This document shows, piece by piece, positions 1 through 9,600 of a DNA stretch of 64,000 nucleotides. The first letter of the stretch is position 1. Every line of letters starts with the position of its first letter. Both the position numbers and the translations under genes were made by a program. Origin of the DNA: Holophagae bacterium (GTDB lineage: Bacteria; Acidobacteriota; Holophagae; Acanthopleuribacterales; Acanthopleuribacteraceae); NCBI GenBank assembly GCA_030429565.1, contig JAUIFE010000005.1, forward strand, positions 186,001 through 250,000, read 5' to 3'. The notes under the pieces were generated by a model. It was given only the letters and a program-made list of their open reading frames with translations. It had not been told where the DNA came from and did not search any database.

Positions 1-2208
1 AGCAATTACCACGCTAAACGCGAGGCTGAACACCAGCGTTGGCACCAAAAAGCCCAAAATGAAGAACGCATGGTTGACGCCACTTGGGCGCGTTTTTCCG
101 GTGTGACCGGTGCCGATGCCGCGATGGTGGTGCCCACCGAAATACGCGGTGACGGCATGCTGGCCGCGTGTGCTCTTGTGACCGAAGCCGCCAACATTAA
201 ACTCAATACCGAGGCCTTCGCCAGCATGAAGGGCAGTCCGACTTTGGCTCAGGTTAGTCGCCGCTCCGGTTTTCGTTACCGCCAAGTGGTGCTGGCCGGG
301 GAATGGTGGCGTGAAGAAAGCGGACCTTTGTTGGGCATCGATGCGGCATCCAAACGGCCGATTGCCTTGTTACCGCGACGCGGGGCTCGCTACGACGCCG
401 TGGACCCCGTCAGTGGGCGCCGTCGGCGCGTGAACAAGGATAACGTCGACCAAGTTTTGCCTACCGCGTTTATGTTTTACCGACCTTTGCCCGCCCGTGC
501 CCTCAACTTTTTTGATCTCGTGGCCCACGCCCGATTCGGCATTTTAGGCGAGTGGTTGACGCTGCTCGCCATGGCCGTGGCCATTGCGCTACTGGGCCTG
601 ACCGTGCCTTTGGGCATTGGGATGGTCTTCGATGTAATTATTCCTCAATCGGAACCCATTAGTTTACTGGTGGTTGCCGCTGGTTTGGTGATTGCTGGTT
701 TGGCCAAAGCCGCCATGTCCCTGGTGCGGGGTCTGGCGTTGTTGCGTCTGGAAGGCAAGATTGGACCTGCAATGCAAGCGGCCGTGTGGGATCGTATTCT
801 GTCCTTGCCCGTCCCGTTTTTTCGCGATTTCAGTTCCGGCGATTTAATCAAGCGGGCCATGGGTTTTATGCAAATTCAGCGCAGCCTCTCTGGCCCTGCC
901 ATAACCACACTGATTAACGGTGTTTTCAGCGTGTTTTACTTGGCGCAACTCTTTTTGATTAGCCCGCGGCTTGGTCGCGTCGCCATGGCTTTGGTGACAC
1001 TGGCCTTGATACCCTTGATTTTATCGCTTGTTAAAGTGCGGCTTGAGCGCGACGCCAACCGGATTGAGGGACGTCTCACCGGGTTGTTACTGCAACTGAT
1101 TGGCGGGGTTTCCAAGTTACGTGTGAGCGGTTCCGAAGCGCGGGCTTTTTCCGCTTGGGCCGAATCCTTTGTGGTGCTCAAACGGCTCACCTACCGTTCC
1201 GGTTTGATTGAAGCGTTGGTGCGCACTTGGAACAGCATTAACCTACAACTTTCGACCATCGTGTTGTTTATTTTCATGATGATGCTGCAAGAGGATCAGG
1301 CTGGGCTCAGTGTCGGCGCGTTCATTGCTTTTTCCGCCGCCTTTAGTCTTTTCTTGGGTGCCGCGCTGCAACTCTCCGATACCGCCGTCATGATGTTTTC
1401 CTTGTTGCCCGTTTACGAACGCACCAAGCCGATTCTGGAGGCCGTCCCCGAAACCGCCGACGAGGGCTTGGTCGAACCAGGCGAGTTGAGCGGCTCGATT
1501 GAGGTCGGCCACCTTACCTTCCGCTATGAGCCGGAGGGGCGCGCTATTTTAGACGACTTGTCTTTTACCATCCAGGCCAACGAATTTGTTGCCTTGGTTG
1601 GACCTTCGGGTTCCGGCAAATCCACCTTGCTGCGGATGTTGTTGGGCTTCGAGAAACCCGAATCGGGTGCCGTGTATTATGACGGAAAAGAATTGGCCGG
1701 GTTGGATTTACAAGAAGTGCGGCGCCAAATTGGGATTGTTCTGCAATCCAGCCAACCGGTTCCCGGCAGCATTTACCACAATATTATTGGTTCGCTGCCC
1801 TTGTCCGAAAAAGACGCTTGGGAAGCGGCGGCCATGGCCGGAATCGACCAAGATATCCGCGACATGCCGATGGGCATGCACACTGAGATTTCGGAGGGCG
1901 GCGGCACTTTGTCAGGTGGCCAGGTGCAGCGCTTGATGATTGCGCGTGCCTTGGCCAACAAACCGCGCATCCTCTTTTTTGACGAGGCCACTAGCGCTTT
2001 GGACAACAAAACCCAGGCTATTGTTACTGCAAGTTTGGATCGCTTAAAGGTGACCCGCGTGGTCATCGCTCACCGCTTGAGCACCATCGTCAACGCCGAC
2101 CGTATTTTTGTGCTCAAAGACGGCTGCTTGGTGGAGAGCGGAAACTACGAAGCGCTGATGGCGCAAGGCGGGGTTTTTCACAAACTGGCCAGCCGCCAAA
2201 TCACCTGA
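1..2208 (+). CDS. NHLM-type peptide ABC exporter, permease/ATPase (5' end outside window)
   Basis: The frame is open from base 1, so the start lies upstream; 735 residues are visible. The first ~150 visible residues resemble the N-terminal non-catalytic region of NHLM bacteriocin-system transporters. A six-helix ABC membrane domain follows (first hydrophobic span near visible residue 190), then a C-terminal ATPase. The ATPase has Walker A GPSGSGKST (~535), signature LSGGQ (~636), Walker B ILFFDEATSALD (~657) and the switch histidine in IAHRLST (~689). No C39 peptidase catalytic site is visible, so this looks like the non-peptidase member of the usual NHLM transporter pair; the partner would be upstream. 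It faces the minus-strand precursor cassette and probably exports the mature RiPP across the inner membrane. The family call is strong; the link to these particular precursors is inference from proximity. Confidence 0.85.
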   Translation, partial: SNYHAKREAEHQRWHQKAQNEERMVDATWARFSGVTGADAAMVVPTEIRGDGMLAACALVTEAANIKLNTEAFASMKGSPTLAQVSRRSGFRYRQVVLAGEWWREESGPLLGIDAASKRPIALLPRRGARYDAVDPVSGRRRRVNKDNVDQVLPTAFMFYRPLPARALNFFDLVAHARFGILGEWLTLLAMAVAIALLGLTVPLGIGMVFDVIIPQSEPISLLVVAAGLVIAGLAKAAMSLVRGLALLRLEGKIGPAMQAAVWDRILSLPVPFFRDFSSGDLIKRAMGFMQIQRSLSGPAITTLINGVFSVFYLAQLFLISPRLGRVAMALVTLALIPLILSLVKVRLERDANRIEGRLTGLLLQLIGGVSKLRVSGSEARAFSAWAESFVVLKRLTYRSGLIEALVRTWNSINLQLSTIVLFIFMMMLQEDQAGLSVGAFIAFSAAFSLFLGAALQLSDTAVMMFSLLPVYERTKPILEAVPETADEGLVEPGELSGSIEVGHLTFRYEPEGRAILDDLSFTIQANEFVALVGPSGSGKSTLLRMLLGFEKPESGAVYYDGKELAGLDLQEVRRQIGIVLQSSQPVPGSIYHNIIGSLPLSEKDAWEAAAMAGIDQDIRDMPMGMHTEISEGGGTLSGGQVQRLMIARALANKPRILFFDEATSALDNKTQAIVTASLDRLKVTRVVIAHRLSTIVNADRIFVLKDGCLVESGNYEALMAQGGVFHKLASRQIT

Positions 2209-2748
2209 CACCGGTTTGACGTGGGGTCCTAAGGGCGCCGCTTCACTGGACTGCGACACTCAAATTGGGTTTCCCCCGGTCCGGTAGACATTTCCAAACC
2301 GAAGAAGATGAGAACCGAAGAAGATGAGGACACGCACGCACCGTTTTTATGCGCGAAGAGATTCTGCTTTTCATGTTTGGTTGAGTGTTCCTTCCTTCAT
2401 CAAGGCAAGGTTCGGTCAATGTGACTACCTGGAATAGCTTTGCTCCTGTTGCGACGAATCAAAAAGTGGATGTTCCGGCTTTCCTCTACGGCAAAGGCAA
2501 TTAATCAAACCCTTTATATACACCAAGCGGTAGCGGTACAAACCAGAACCAACCGCAAGATATAGGGTGGCCTGGCTTTCTTCGGTAACCTTGTATCGGC
2601 TAGGCCGGTCTCGATGCCGGCTTCTTTCGGTCTTGAGTTGGTATCGGTTCTTGCTGTCGTTGGAAAGGATCGTTAGTCGAAACCTGGGTTAATCGTTGCC
2701 TTGGGGGACGATTCGAGGACGGGGTTTGGCATAGGCGCCATAAGGGGC
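2209..2748. other. Intergenic region after the exporter gene
   Basis: About 540 bases without a convincing gene. No T-tract terminator is evident after the exporter. It holds one copy of a dispersed intergenic repeat (2384-2492). From about 2728 it enters the downstream flank of the duplicated RiPP cassette. Short frames here have no recognisable motif or good ribosome binding site. Confidence 0.6.
2384..2492. repeat. Dispersed intergenic repeat, copy 1
   Basis: This stretch shares GTTGCGACGAATCAAAAAGT and the following C-GGCTTT block with 3461-3516. It also shares a longer, interrupted match (GAGTG-TCCTTCCT-C then the same block) with 16178-16261. All copies are outside genes. I see no transposase or clean terminal inverted repeats, so the nature of the element is unknown. 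Confidence 0.5.
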
Positions 2749-2792
2749 GGGAGCCACGGATGCGGACGGTCCGACCGCGCATCATGGATCCC
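2749..2792 (-). other. Conserved second stem-loop of the precursor 3' region, copy A
   Basis: GGGAGCC (2749-2755) pairs imperfectly with GGATCCC (2786-2792), and an inner ATGCG/CGCAT stem is possible. The equivalent position in copy B (13437-13478) also folds, with a different sequence. Role unknown; it may be part of a structured 3' untranslated region. Confidence 0.4.
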
Positions 2793-2802
2793 AAGCCCTC
2801 AT

Positions 2803-2831
2803 GTGAAGCTCATTACAACGATGCGCTTCAC
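2803..2831 (-). terminator. Hairpin just after RiPP precursor A
   Basis: GTGAAGC (2803-2809) pairs with GCTTCAC (2825-2831), with CAT/ATG pairing further in. It begins 9 nt past the precursor stop. The copy B hairpin has exactly the same length (29 nt) and changed but still paired bases, so the fold seems conserved. There is no T-tract, so it may stabilise the transcript or attenuate rather than be a classic terminator. Confidence 0.5.
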
Positions 2832-2840
2832 CAGACAGGG

Positions 2841-2990
2841 TTAACAGACTTCGGCACAATAGGTGTTAGGTTCATCGTAGGTATTTCGGCTGTTTTGACT
2901 GCCACCGCAGATCTCCTCCAGCTCAGCGTCATCTAACTCAATAACTTTTTTTACTTCTTCTTCCATCGTTTCTTCTTTTTTATTAGTCAT
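2841..2990 (-). CDS. RiPP precursor peptide A (GG leader, two-cysteine core)
   Basis: A 49-residue peptide. The ATG at 2990 has AGAGGAG (2998-3004) at 7-nt spacing; a longer upstream frame exists but runs through non-coding repeat sequence. The leader (residues 1-30) begins MTNKK, is very acidic, contains EEEVKKVIEL and ends ICGG, a double-glycine cleavage site. The predicted core is SQNSRNTYDEPNTYCAEVC (19 residues), ending in C-x3-C. The leader matches precursor B at 22 of 30 positions but the core at only 6 of 19 (D, N, T, C, E, C). The local maturase is broken, so modification would have to come from the intact radical SAM enzyme 11 kb away. Export by the NHLM transporter is likely. The ring chemistry cannot be told from sequence. 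Confidence 0.8.
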   Translation of the reverse strand: MTNKKEETMEEEVKKVIELDDAELEEICGGSQNSRNTYDEPNTYCAEVC

Positions 2991-2997
2991 AGGAATA

Positions 2998-3004
2998 CTC
3001 CTCT
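2998..3004 (-). promoter_or_regulatory. Ribosome binding site fixing the start of precursor A
   Basis: AGAGGAG on the minus strand, 7 nt before the ATG at 2990. Sequence and spacing are identical to those before precursor B (13684-13690), which supports the short 49-residue reading for both genes. Confidence 0.8.
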
Positions 3005-3041
3005 GTAATAGTTCATATTTAATAATTATTTGATCGGTTAT

Positions 3042-3066
3042 GCCTTTCATTGAGCAATAAAGAGGC
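3042..3066 (-). other. Conserved hairpin upstream of precursor A
   Basis: On the minus strand GCCTCTTTATTG pairs with CAATGAAAGGC, with a bulged C and one G-U pair. It occupies the same position as the 25-nt hairpin at 13728-13752, between the maturase 3' end and the precursor. It could be an RNA processing or attenuation site that sets precursor and maturase levels apart; this is inference. Confidence 0.45.
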
Positions 3067-3135
3067 GGGTTGATGGTTTGGTGTATAGATTCTCTACCGT
3101 ACCACGAGCAGGGGGCTATGGGGCGTCGTCCTTCT

Positions 3136-3320
3136 TTAAACAACCGAAGTTTGATGCGATGCATCACTGAGGCTAAACGCCTTTAGCATTTCATCTTTGG
3201 GGATGAACAGTGTCGTAATGTAGGACTGACGGTTTTCTTCAGGGTGAATCAAGCGGCGGTAGATTCCTTGACAAGCGGGTTAAACCACGCACGTTTGGCA
3301 TTGGGTGTCGCGACACGCGC
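3136..3320 (-). pseudogene. Decayed 3' end of a second radical SAM maturase gene
   Basis: Reading leftwards from about 3312, the minus strand gives RDTQCQTCVV, a TAA stop, then PACQGIYRRLIHPEENRQ and on to AFSLSDASHQTSVV and a stop at 3136-3138. The intact enzyme at 13822-15255 ends with the matching QRDSQCQKCAVLPACQG to DASRQISVV. Besides the premature stop, SPASM-region cysteines are lost (HCP became YRR, QPC became QSY). Upstream of about 3320 the match is gone. It is a truncated relic, not a working gene. It shows that precursor A once followed its own maturase, or was copied together with the maturase tail. Confidence 0.85.
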
Positions 3321-3460
3321 AAGGCAGCGCGCAAAGAAGAGGACAAACACGGCTTTTATTTAAAGATGGGAACACGCATCGACATCAGTCGTGTTCTTCC
3401 ATTTCTCATCGATGACATGGAACGCTTTTCTCAGCACCTGAGAATTGGGTGCTCTGGCTT

Positions 3461-3516
3461 TGTTCTCTGTTGCGACGAATCAAGAAGTGGGCGTCCTGGC
3501 TTTGCTCTTTATCGAC
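3461..3516. repeat. Dispersed intergenic repeat, copy 2
   Basis: TCTGTTGCGACGAATCAAGA, then AGTGGGCGTCCTGGCTTTGC, match copy 1 (2441-2492) and copy 3 (16212-16261). Copies 1 and 2 lie on either side of RiPP cassette A. Confidence 0.5.
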
Positions 3517-3618
3517 TTTTTTTGCAGTTGAATCTAGCCGATCCGCAATTCTTAGGCCGATGGTGCAGGCCTACCGTCACCCGGTGCTTTACGCCAGACC
3601 ACAATGAACTTGGATGGT

Positions 3619-3675
3619 AAACCCGACCCGACGGTGGACAAGCCGAAGTGCCACCTTATTTATGACGGTCGGGTT
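3619..3675 (-). terminator. Inverted repeat after the helicase gene, possible terminator
   Basis: AACCCGACC (3619-3627) is perfectly complementary to GGTCGGGTT (3667-3675), with an inner GGTGG/CCACC pair. It starts 16 nt past the druE stop on the minus strand. There is no T-tract, so factor-independent termination is only possible, not clear. Confidence 0.45.
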
Positions 3676-3690
3676 CACCTTTGTTGCGTT

Positions 3691-6600
3691 TTAGCGTGTC
3701 GGGTTGTGCGGGCCGTGGAGCACCCGGAAAAAGACTTTGGTCTCGTATTGAGACGACATAAGATGATCGACGCCGCCGCTCAGATCATAAGCGAGTTTGG
3801 CTTCCAGACCGTCGTCCGTTTGGTAAGTGACAAACATCTCACGGTCGTGGAAAGCCTTGCGCATATGACTGCCAACCGCTTTGATCTGGAACTGGATGTC
3901 CCATTGATCCAATTTTGGTTTTAGGTCGCCCTTTAGCTCGGTGGTTGTTATGCATGGTCCGTTGTATCTGGTGCGATCTAGGTAGACAATGTCGATTTTT
4001 TCGATTTTTGCAGCCAAACTCCGAATGGTATCAATCAGATCCAGCAATAATCGGCGTTGGAGGGGCGTTCCGCCGCAATACGGGTCTCGGATGGTGAGTT
4101 TTTTGATGGGCACCTGCTTGAGCGCAGCGAAACACGCACTGAAATTGCGCGTCTCGCCGGCACGGTAGTGGTGTATCGCAGTTGCGTCAAGATGATCGGC
4201 AAGTTCTCGTGCTGTGATGGGTTTGGCGCGGCGCAGCAAGGCGCGTAAGTCTTTGTGGTGTTCCTTGATTTGTCGCACATAGGTGGGTTTCGAGAGCAAG
4301 CTTTCAAACAAGGGCGTGTCGCGGTCGGCCAACCAAGCAAAACCGTGTTCGGTGTCGGCCTGGCAAATCCGGGGCACCATGGTTGGGGCGGTTTGGGTCA
4401 AATGAAACATTTGCAAGCTTTCGTTTTCCAGATAAGGTTTAAGGTGGGGGTAAATCTGGCGCAGGGTCCAGGTGCCGTGTTTTTCAATTTCACCCTTTTC
4501 ATGCAAATAAATGTGTACCGGTTGGCCCATGCGCAGGCGTTTTAGCAGCCAGGTAAGAACCTCGCTCTCCCGATCAGCCGTGCCCAACAAGGACTGAGCG
4601 ATAAGGGTTAGGGTTTCGTCGTTCCGCAATTTCTGATGCAGGTCGTTGTGTGGGTCACCTGGCACGGGGTGGGCGCCAAACGGGGTTGGAATCGTTTCAC
4701 CGTTGAGTTCCTTGAGCCAATTGATGACCAAGTGACGGTTGAGGAATTCCCAAACGGCTTGATTGCGAAAATCGTGGAGGCAGGCGCGGCACGCGTCGGT
4801 ACAGCCTTCCGGGCATTCCAGAACCTCGGCCGTTTTCTCAAGTAAGGTTCGAATCGGCAAGGCGTCGGTGCCGATTTTGGCGACATAACCGGCCCCACCT
4901 GGCACCCCGTCGTAAAGAATAATGTCCACTTTGGTCGAAATAATGCGGTAGGAGCAGCGCACCTCACCGATCGGCAGTCCGAGCATGTTGACCAAGGCAA
5001 GGCGTAAGGCTTCAGCGAGCGTTTGGGCAAAGCTGCGGCGGTAGATATCGAAGCGGGGCTCCTTGGTGGGTTTAGGAGGCATCTCGCGCATAAAGCGAAG
5101 TTGGGTGACGTCGGTGTTGAAACGGTGGGCCAGGTTCTCGCGCGAATAAAAGGGTTGGGTGCAGGGCTCGCCGGTGCTGGGCCGTTTGTGCCCTTTTTTG
5201 CGAAAGGCCGGGGTTGTCGCCGGCTCGGCAAACCCACAGGTGTTGCAGCGGTCGTAACCCAAACCGCGTCGGCCGCGGTTGATGATAAACATGGTTCCCG
5301 CTTGTTTTTCCTTGGTGGCGTAGGCGCGCATTCGATAATAAGACACATGGCGGTTGTCTTCGGGGTTGGTCTCAAAATCTTTCGATTGGGGCAAGGTGAT
5401 TAACCGCGCTTCTTCCGATGGGGCTTCCTTGACCCTGAAATACCCGGTAGAGCGCCCGCCTTTTGCATCATATTCAGTGACAAAGCCCTTGGGTTCGATG
5501 AATTTATCGGTTCCGCCTTTGCGAAAATTGCGCGCGCGTGAGCCACAATTCACACAGGAAACGTCAATGCCTTCTTTGTCCTCCGCCACCATGACGTGTT
5601 GGCAGGCACGGCATTCGGCGAAGTATCGCGTCGGCATAAAGTCGCGCGGTGTGTAGGCAATCCCGCCACTCGTCCACAAGCGGCCGTCGGCGACCACCTC
5701 GGCACCCGGCGCGTATTCACTAATACCTTGTGAGGCATCGCGGCTCAATTGGACATCCGGCTCACGAAACTCATAAGCCTTCTTCTTCGATTTGGCGATA
5801 TCCAGCGTAATGGCATGGGTTGGAAAACTATAGGTCGGAATCAAACCGGCCAAGGACAAACGGGTCACCAGGAATTGATCCATGAACTGGCTTTTCAATT
5901 CCTCCCAACGTTCTCTGGCCTTGCCTGCTTTGCTCCGCTGTTCTCCTTCACCGCTTAGCAGGTTGTTGTATGCCTCCGCTATTTTTTGGTTGTAGAGGAT
6001 CACCTGATCGGTAATTTCTCGGAAAAAGCGATGCGTGGTTTCGTCGAAGGCTTCTCTCAATTTAAGGGCCTTGAGATCGACTTCATGGCGTATCGCTTCG
6101 GGTAAGCGATCAACCAGCGCTTCCGCTTCGCGAATGGCGCGTTGTCCGTTGCTGTTCCCCAGCCATTGCTGCAATTCATAAGTGAGACGCTCGACACTGT
6201 GGTCGTCGAGGCGGTCGCCGAAAAAGTCTTTCAGCCGTGGGGCATTGGTATCGATGGTGCGGGGCCCTGTCCGGAGGTAATGGGAAAGAATAATCGAACT
6301 TTGGTGGCGAAGAAACAGTTCCTGGTTGACGAGGTTGATGATTGGCACCGGTGGTGACTGCAGTAGGTAGCGCCGAAAATCCCGAAAAACACTTTGATCG
6401 AAGTTGCTGTTTTTGGCGACGGTGACGCAAAAAGGCGCCGCCTGGGCGCGACGACCGGCTCGGCCGGTACGCTGTTGGTAGTTGGCGATAGAAGGCGGGA
6501 TGTTGCGGCAGACCACCGCCTCAAGGTCACCCAAATCAACACCCATCTCCATGGTGGTCGTGCAACTGAGCAAATTGATCCGGCCGGCGGCAAAATCTTG

Positions 6601-9600
6601 CTCCACGGCCTCGCGTTTTTTGTTGGGGAGGCCGGCGGTATGTTCGTTGCTGCGCACCGGCAAAAGTTGGGTGGCCAAGGCTTGTTGGACATAATGGTTC
6701 TCCGCGATAAACGTTTCCTTTTCCTCGGCGCTTAGCGCGTTGAGTGTCCCTTTACAGAGGCCGACCGCACATCGCTGCTTCATCGAGCGGTTTTGGTGTG
6801 TCCCGCAGCGAGAGCAGACGTACAGTGTGAACTTTCGAGCATTCACCAACACCCACTTTGTTAAATCCAGCCCAAAGCCGGACGCAAAATGAGCCGGGCC
6901 GATGATGCGATGTTGCTTGAGCAGGTTCCAAACCGAATCGAGGAATTGTTGCGCTTGGGATTTGCTCCAGCCGGCTTTCTCCAAAAAGTCCATCCGACGA
7001 TTGCGTCGGTTGCCTGTGGGCATCCATGCGAAAATCTTTTTCTTGGCGGTTTTGGTGTGCTGGAAATTTTGGTTCTTGCCACTTTGGTAAGGGCCCCAGA
7101 AGTCCTCGTCATTGAGGTCGAGATCATCCGTCGCGAGAATGGCCCGTTCAAAGCGAAACGACTGCAGCAGAATGGCCAATAAGGCGATACAGTCCTTGTC
7201 GCCAAGCGGCGATCCCAGGGATTCTTGCACGCATTGGCGCAGGGCCGGCAGCACGGCTTTCAGCGTGTCTGGTGCCAATTGCGCTTCGACCAATCCGAGT
7301 TTTTCCAAGGAGTGACGACGCGGGCGGGTAAAAAATTCGGCAACCGTTTTCCCAAAAAGGAAGTTCTCTTGGGGGGTTCGTTCCGTAATTGGCGGCCCGC
7401 TCGCCGGAAAGAGAAATGCTTCTCCTTGTTCCATTTCCCAAAATCGGCGTATCCGCCGACCCAAGTTGTGTAGGGGCATTGGCTGGTCGGTTTCGGTGAC
7501 TGCCCGAACGATGGCCGTACGCAGGGCGAACTCACCGCTGGTGCGTTGAAAGTAAGGGGCAAAAAAAGCGGCGTCTTGACGCCCGTCGGAAAAACAAATG
7601 AGGCTGCGCCCTCGTAGAGGAAGCGCGACATTTAACTGTTCTTTGGTTGGTGCGGGTAAAAAGTCTAAAACTCGTTGGATGACGACAGCCGACAAGGCGT
7701 CGTGGCCGGGGTGAATCCCCGCGATGGGTTCCAACATGCGTTGTGGCCGGTAACCACAAGCGGGACAGCGTTTGACAATGCGTCGGTGGGAGCGCTCATC
7801 GGGTTCCATGGGGACTTCGAGCAAGGACAGCACCGGTTGGCCAGGGGCGGGGTCAATTTGTCCGGTGGTGGGATCGATGGTCAGCGTTTTGAAGGACGGG
7901 GTGGGTTTGTCGGTGCCGGCTTCCTCCGCTTCGCAAGCATCAATATGGCCGGCTTTGCCGAGGAAAAAGATACCGCGACTGACATTGGTGCCCTTGGTTT
8001 CCAGGCGCGGCTTGGGGTATAGCCGATTGCCGTCCTTGTACCCTTCCAGATAGGGCTGGCCGCAGTCGCGACACATGAGCAGCGGATAATAAGGCGTATC
8101 GTCGACCTCGTGATGGGGGAACGGCGCCAGGTCGCCCAAATATGCCGAATGTTCGGGATCCAATTTGATGGAAAGGCCCGCCACGGTGTTGACGGCCAGG
8201 TGGTATCGTGCCGGTAGTAACGGATAGCCTGCCCCGTTTTCACGGGCCACAATACTGGTCTGGATCAAAACCGCCAAGGCGCGCCAGGCCGTGTCTTTTG
8301 CGGTGTTGGGGAACACTTTGGTTGCCAGATCGCGGTAGGCCATCACCGTGTCGGCTTCATCCAACAAGTCGGCCGCGCGGCGTAATTCCTGATTGGCGGC
8401 AAAGGATTTAAAGAGCCAAGTGTCCACTGGCTCGGTCACTTCGTTGAATTGCCCACTTAAACCGTTTTCTTTAAGTTGGGTTTGCCACGCGCCACGCTGT
8501 AAAACGTAAGGAAACGGGTTGCCGGCTTTTTCTCCTGCTTGGTCTTGATCCAGCGAATCATCGACCGCTTGTTGTGACAACGCATTCAAAACTTTTCCGA
8601 ACCGAATCCATTGATCCGCGTCCATGGAAAATGTTTTTCGTTTTTCTTTTAAGGCGCGATGGACTAAGCGTTGCCCGCGTACCACCTCGTGGACGGGTTC
8701 GCCAAATAAATCGCTCGCAAAGGTCAGCAGCTTCTCATCACTGCCTGCTTCGTCGGCCAAACTGGCACTGGTACCGAAAACCTTGAGTGGGCTGGTTAGC
8801 CGCATGCGGTTTTTGAGTTTTCTCAACAGAAAAGCGACTTCGGTTGCTTGAGCACCGTTATAGGTGTGAATTTCATCCAAAACAATCGCTCGAAGCCGGT
8901 TGTGCTGAAACAGGTTTTGGTTGCGGGGCAGAAGCAGTAGGTGTTCCAACATCGCGTAGTTGGTTATCAAAATGTGCGGCGGCGTTGCGAGCATTTGCTC
9001 GCGGGTCAGCAAAAAGTTTTCCGGAATCCGACCACCCAGCTTCCCCAGCAACTTTTCGTTTTGTTCCAGGCTCATGCGCACTTCATCTGCATCAACCCGT
9101 GCTTTGACCTGCGAGGTGAATCGGCCGAAGGTAATGCCGGCGCCGCCTAAGGTTTTGCCAAACAAGGGGGCAATGCGGTAGTAAAGCTGGTCGTTGGCCA
9201 AGGCGTTCATTGGATAAATGAGCAAAACCCGAACACCAGGTTGGGTGAGATCCGGGTCGTCCAGCAGCATGTGGGCCAACGGGTAAAGGAAACTTTCGGT
9301 TTTACCCGAGCCGGTACCCGTCGCAATCAGCAGGTTCTTGTTTTCGACGATCGACTTTTGCAGCGCCTCGTATTGGTGTGAATGCAGCGGAAAGTCTTCT
9401 TCGGGCGGGAGGTTCGCGAAGCCGTCATGCAGAAAACCCCCTTCGCGGCGTAACAGCGCGCTGATGCGTTTGGCCTTTTTGAAATCTGGCAAGGTTTCAA
9501 CAAAAGGACCTTTAACAAGTTGGGTGTTGTTGAGCGTGTTTTTGACCGCTTCACGTAAGTCCGGGAAATTGCGGCTCACGGCAAAAGTCGTTTGAACGTA

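Larger units (their letters stand above)
2728..3320 (-). repeat. Duplicated RiPP cassette, copy A (about 0.6 kb, diverged)
   Basis: This block aligns along its whole length with 13415-14001, in the same orientation. Shared parts, in minus-strand order, are the 3' end of the radical SAM maturase gene, a spacer with a 25-nt hairpin, the ribosome binding site, the precursor leader, the divergent core, a 29-nt hairpin just after the stop, and a second hairpin. The alignment includes non-coding sequence, so a DNA segment was duplicated rather than only a gene. Copy A's maturase part has decayed. The 10-kb interval between the copies is mostly filled by the Druantia-like pair. Confidence 0.8.
3321..3690. 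other. Intergenic region between druE and RiPP cassette A
   Basis: About 370 bases with no supported gene. It contains dispersed repeat copy 2 (3461-3516) and a long inverted repeat next to the end of the helicase gene (3619-3675). Frames in this stretch have no recognisable protein similarity. Confidence 0.55.

Noticed and set aside
2600..2794. Short minus-strand frame downstream of precursor A with a look-alike at 13175-13480
   Set aside because: Similarity is limited to the duplicated 3' flank with its hairpins; the frames differ in length and diverge at once outside it.
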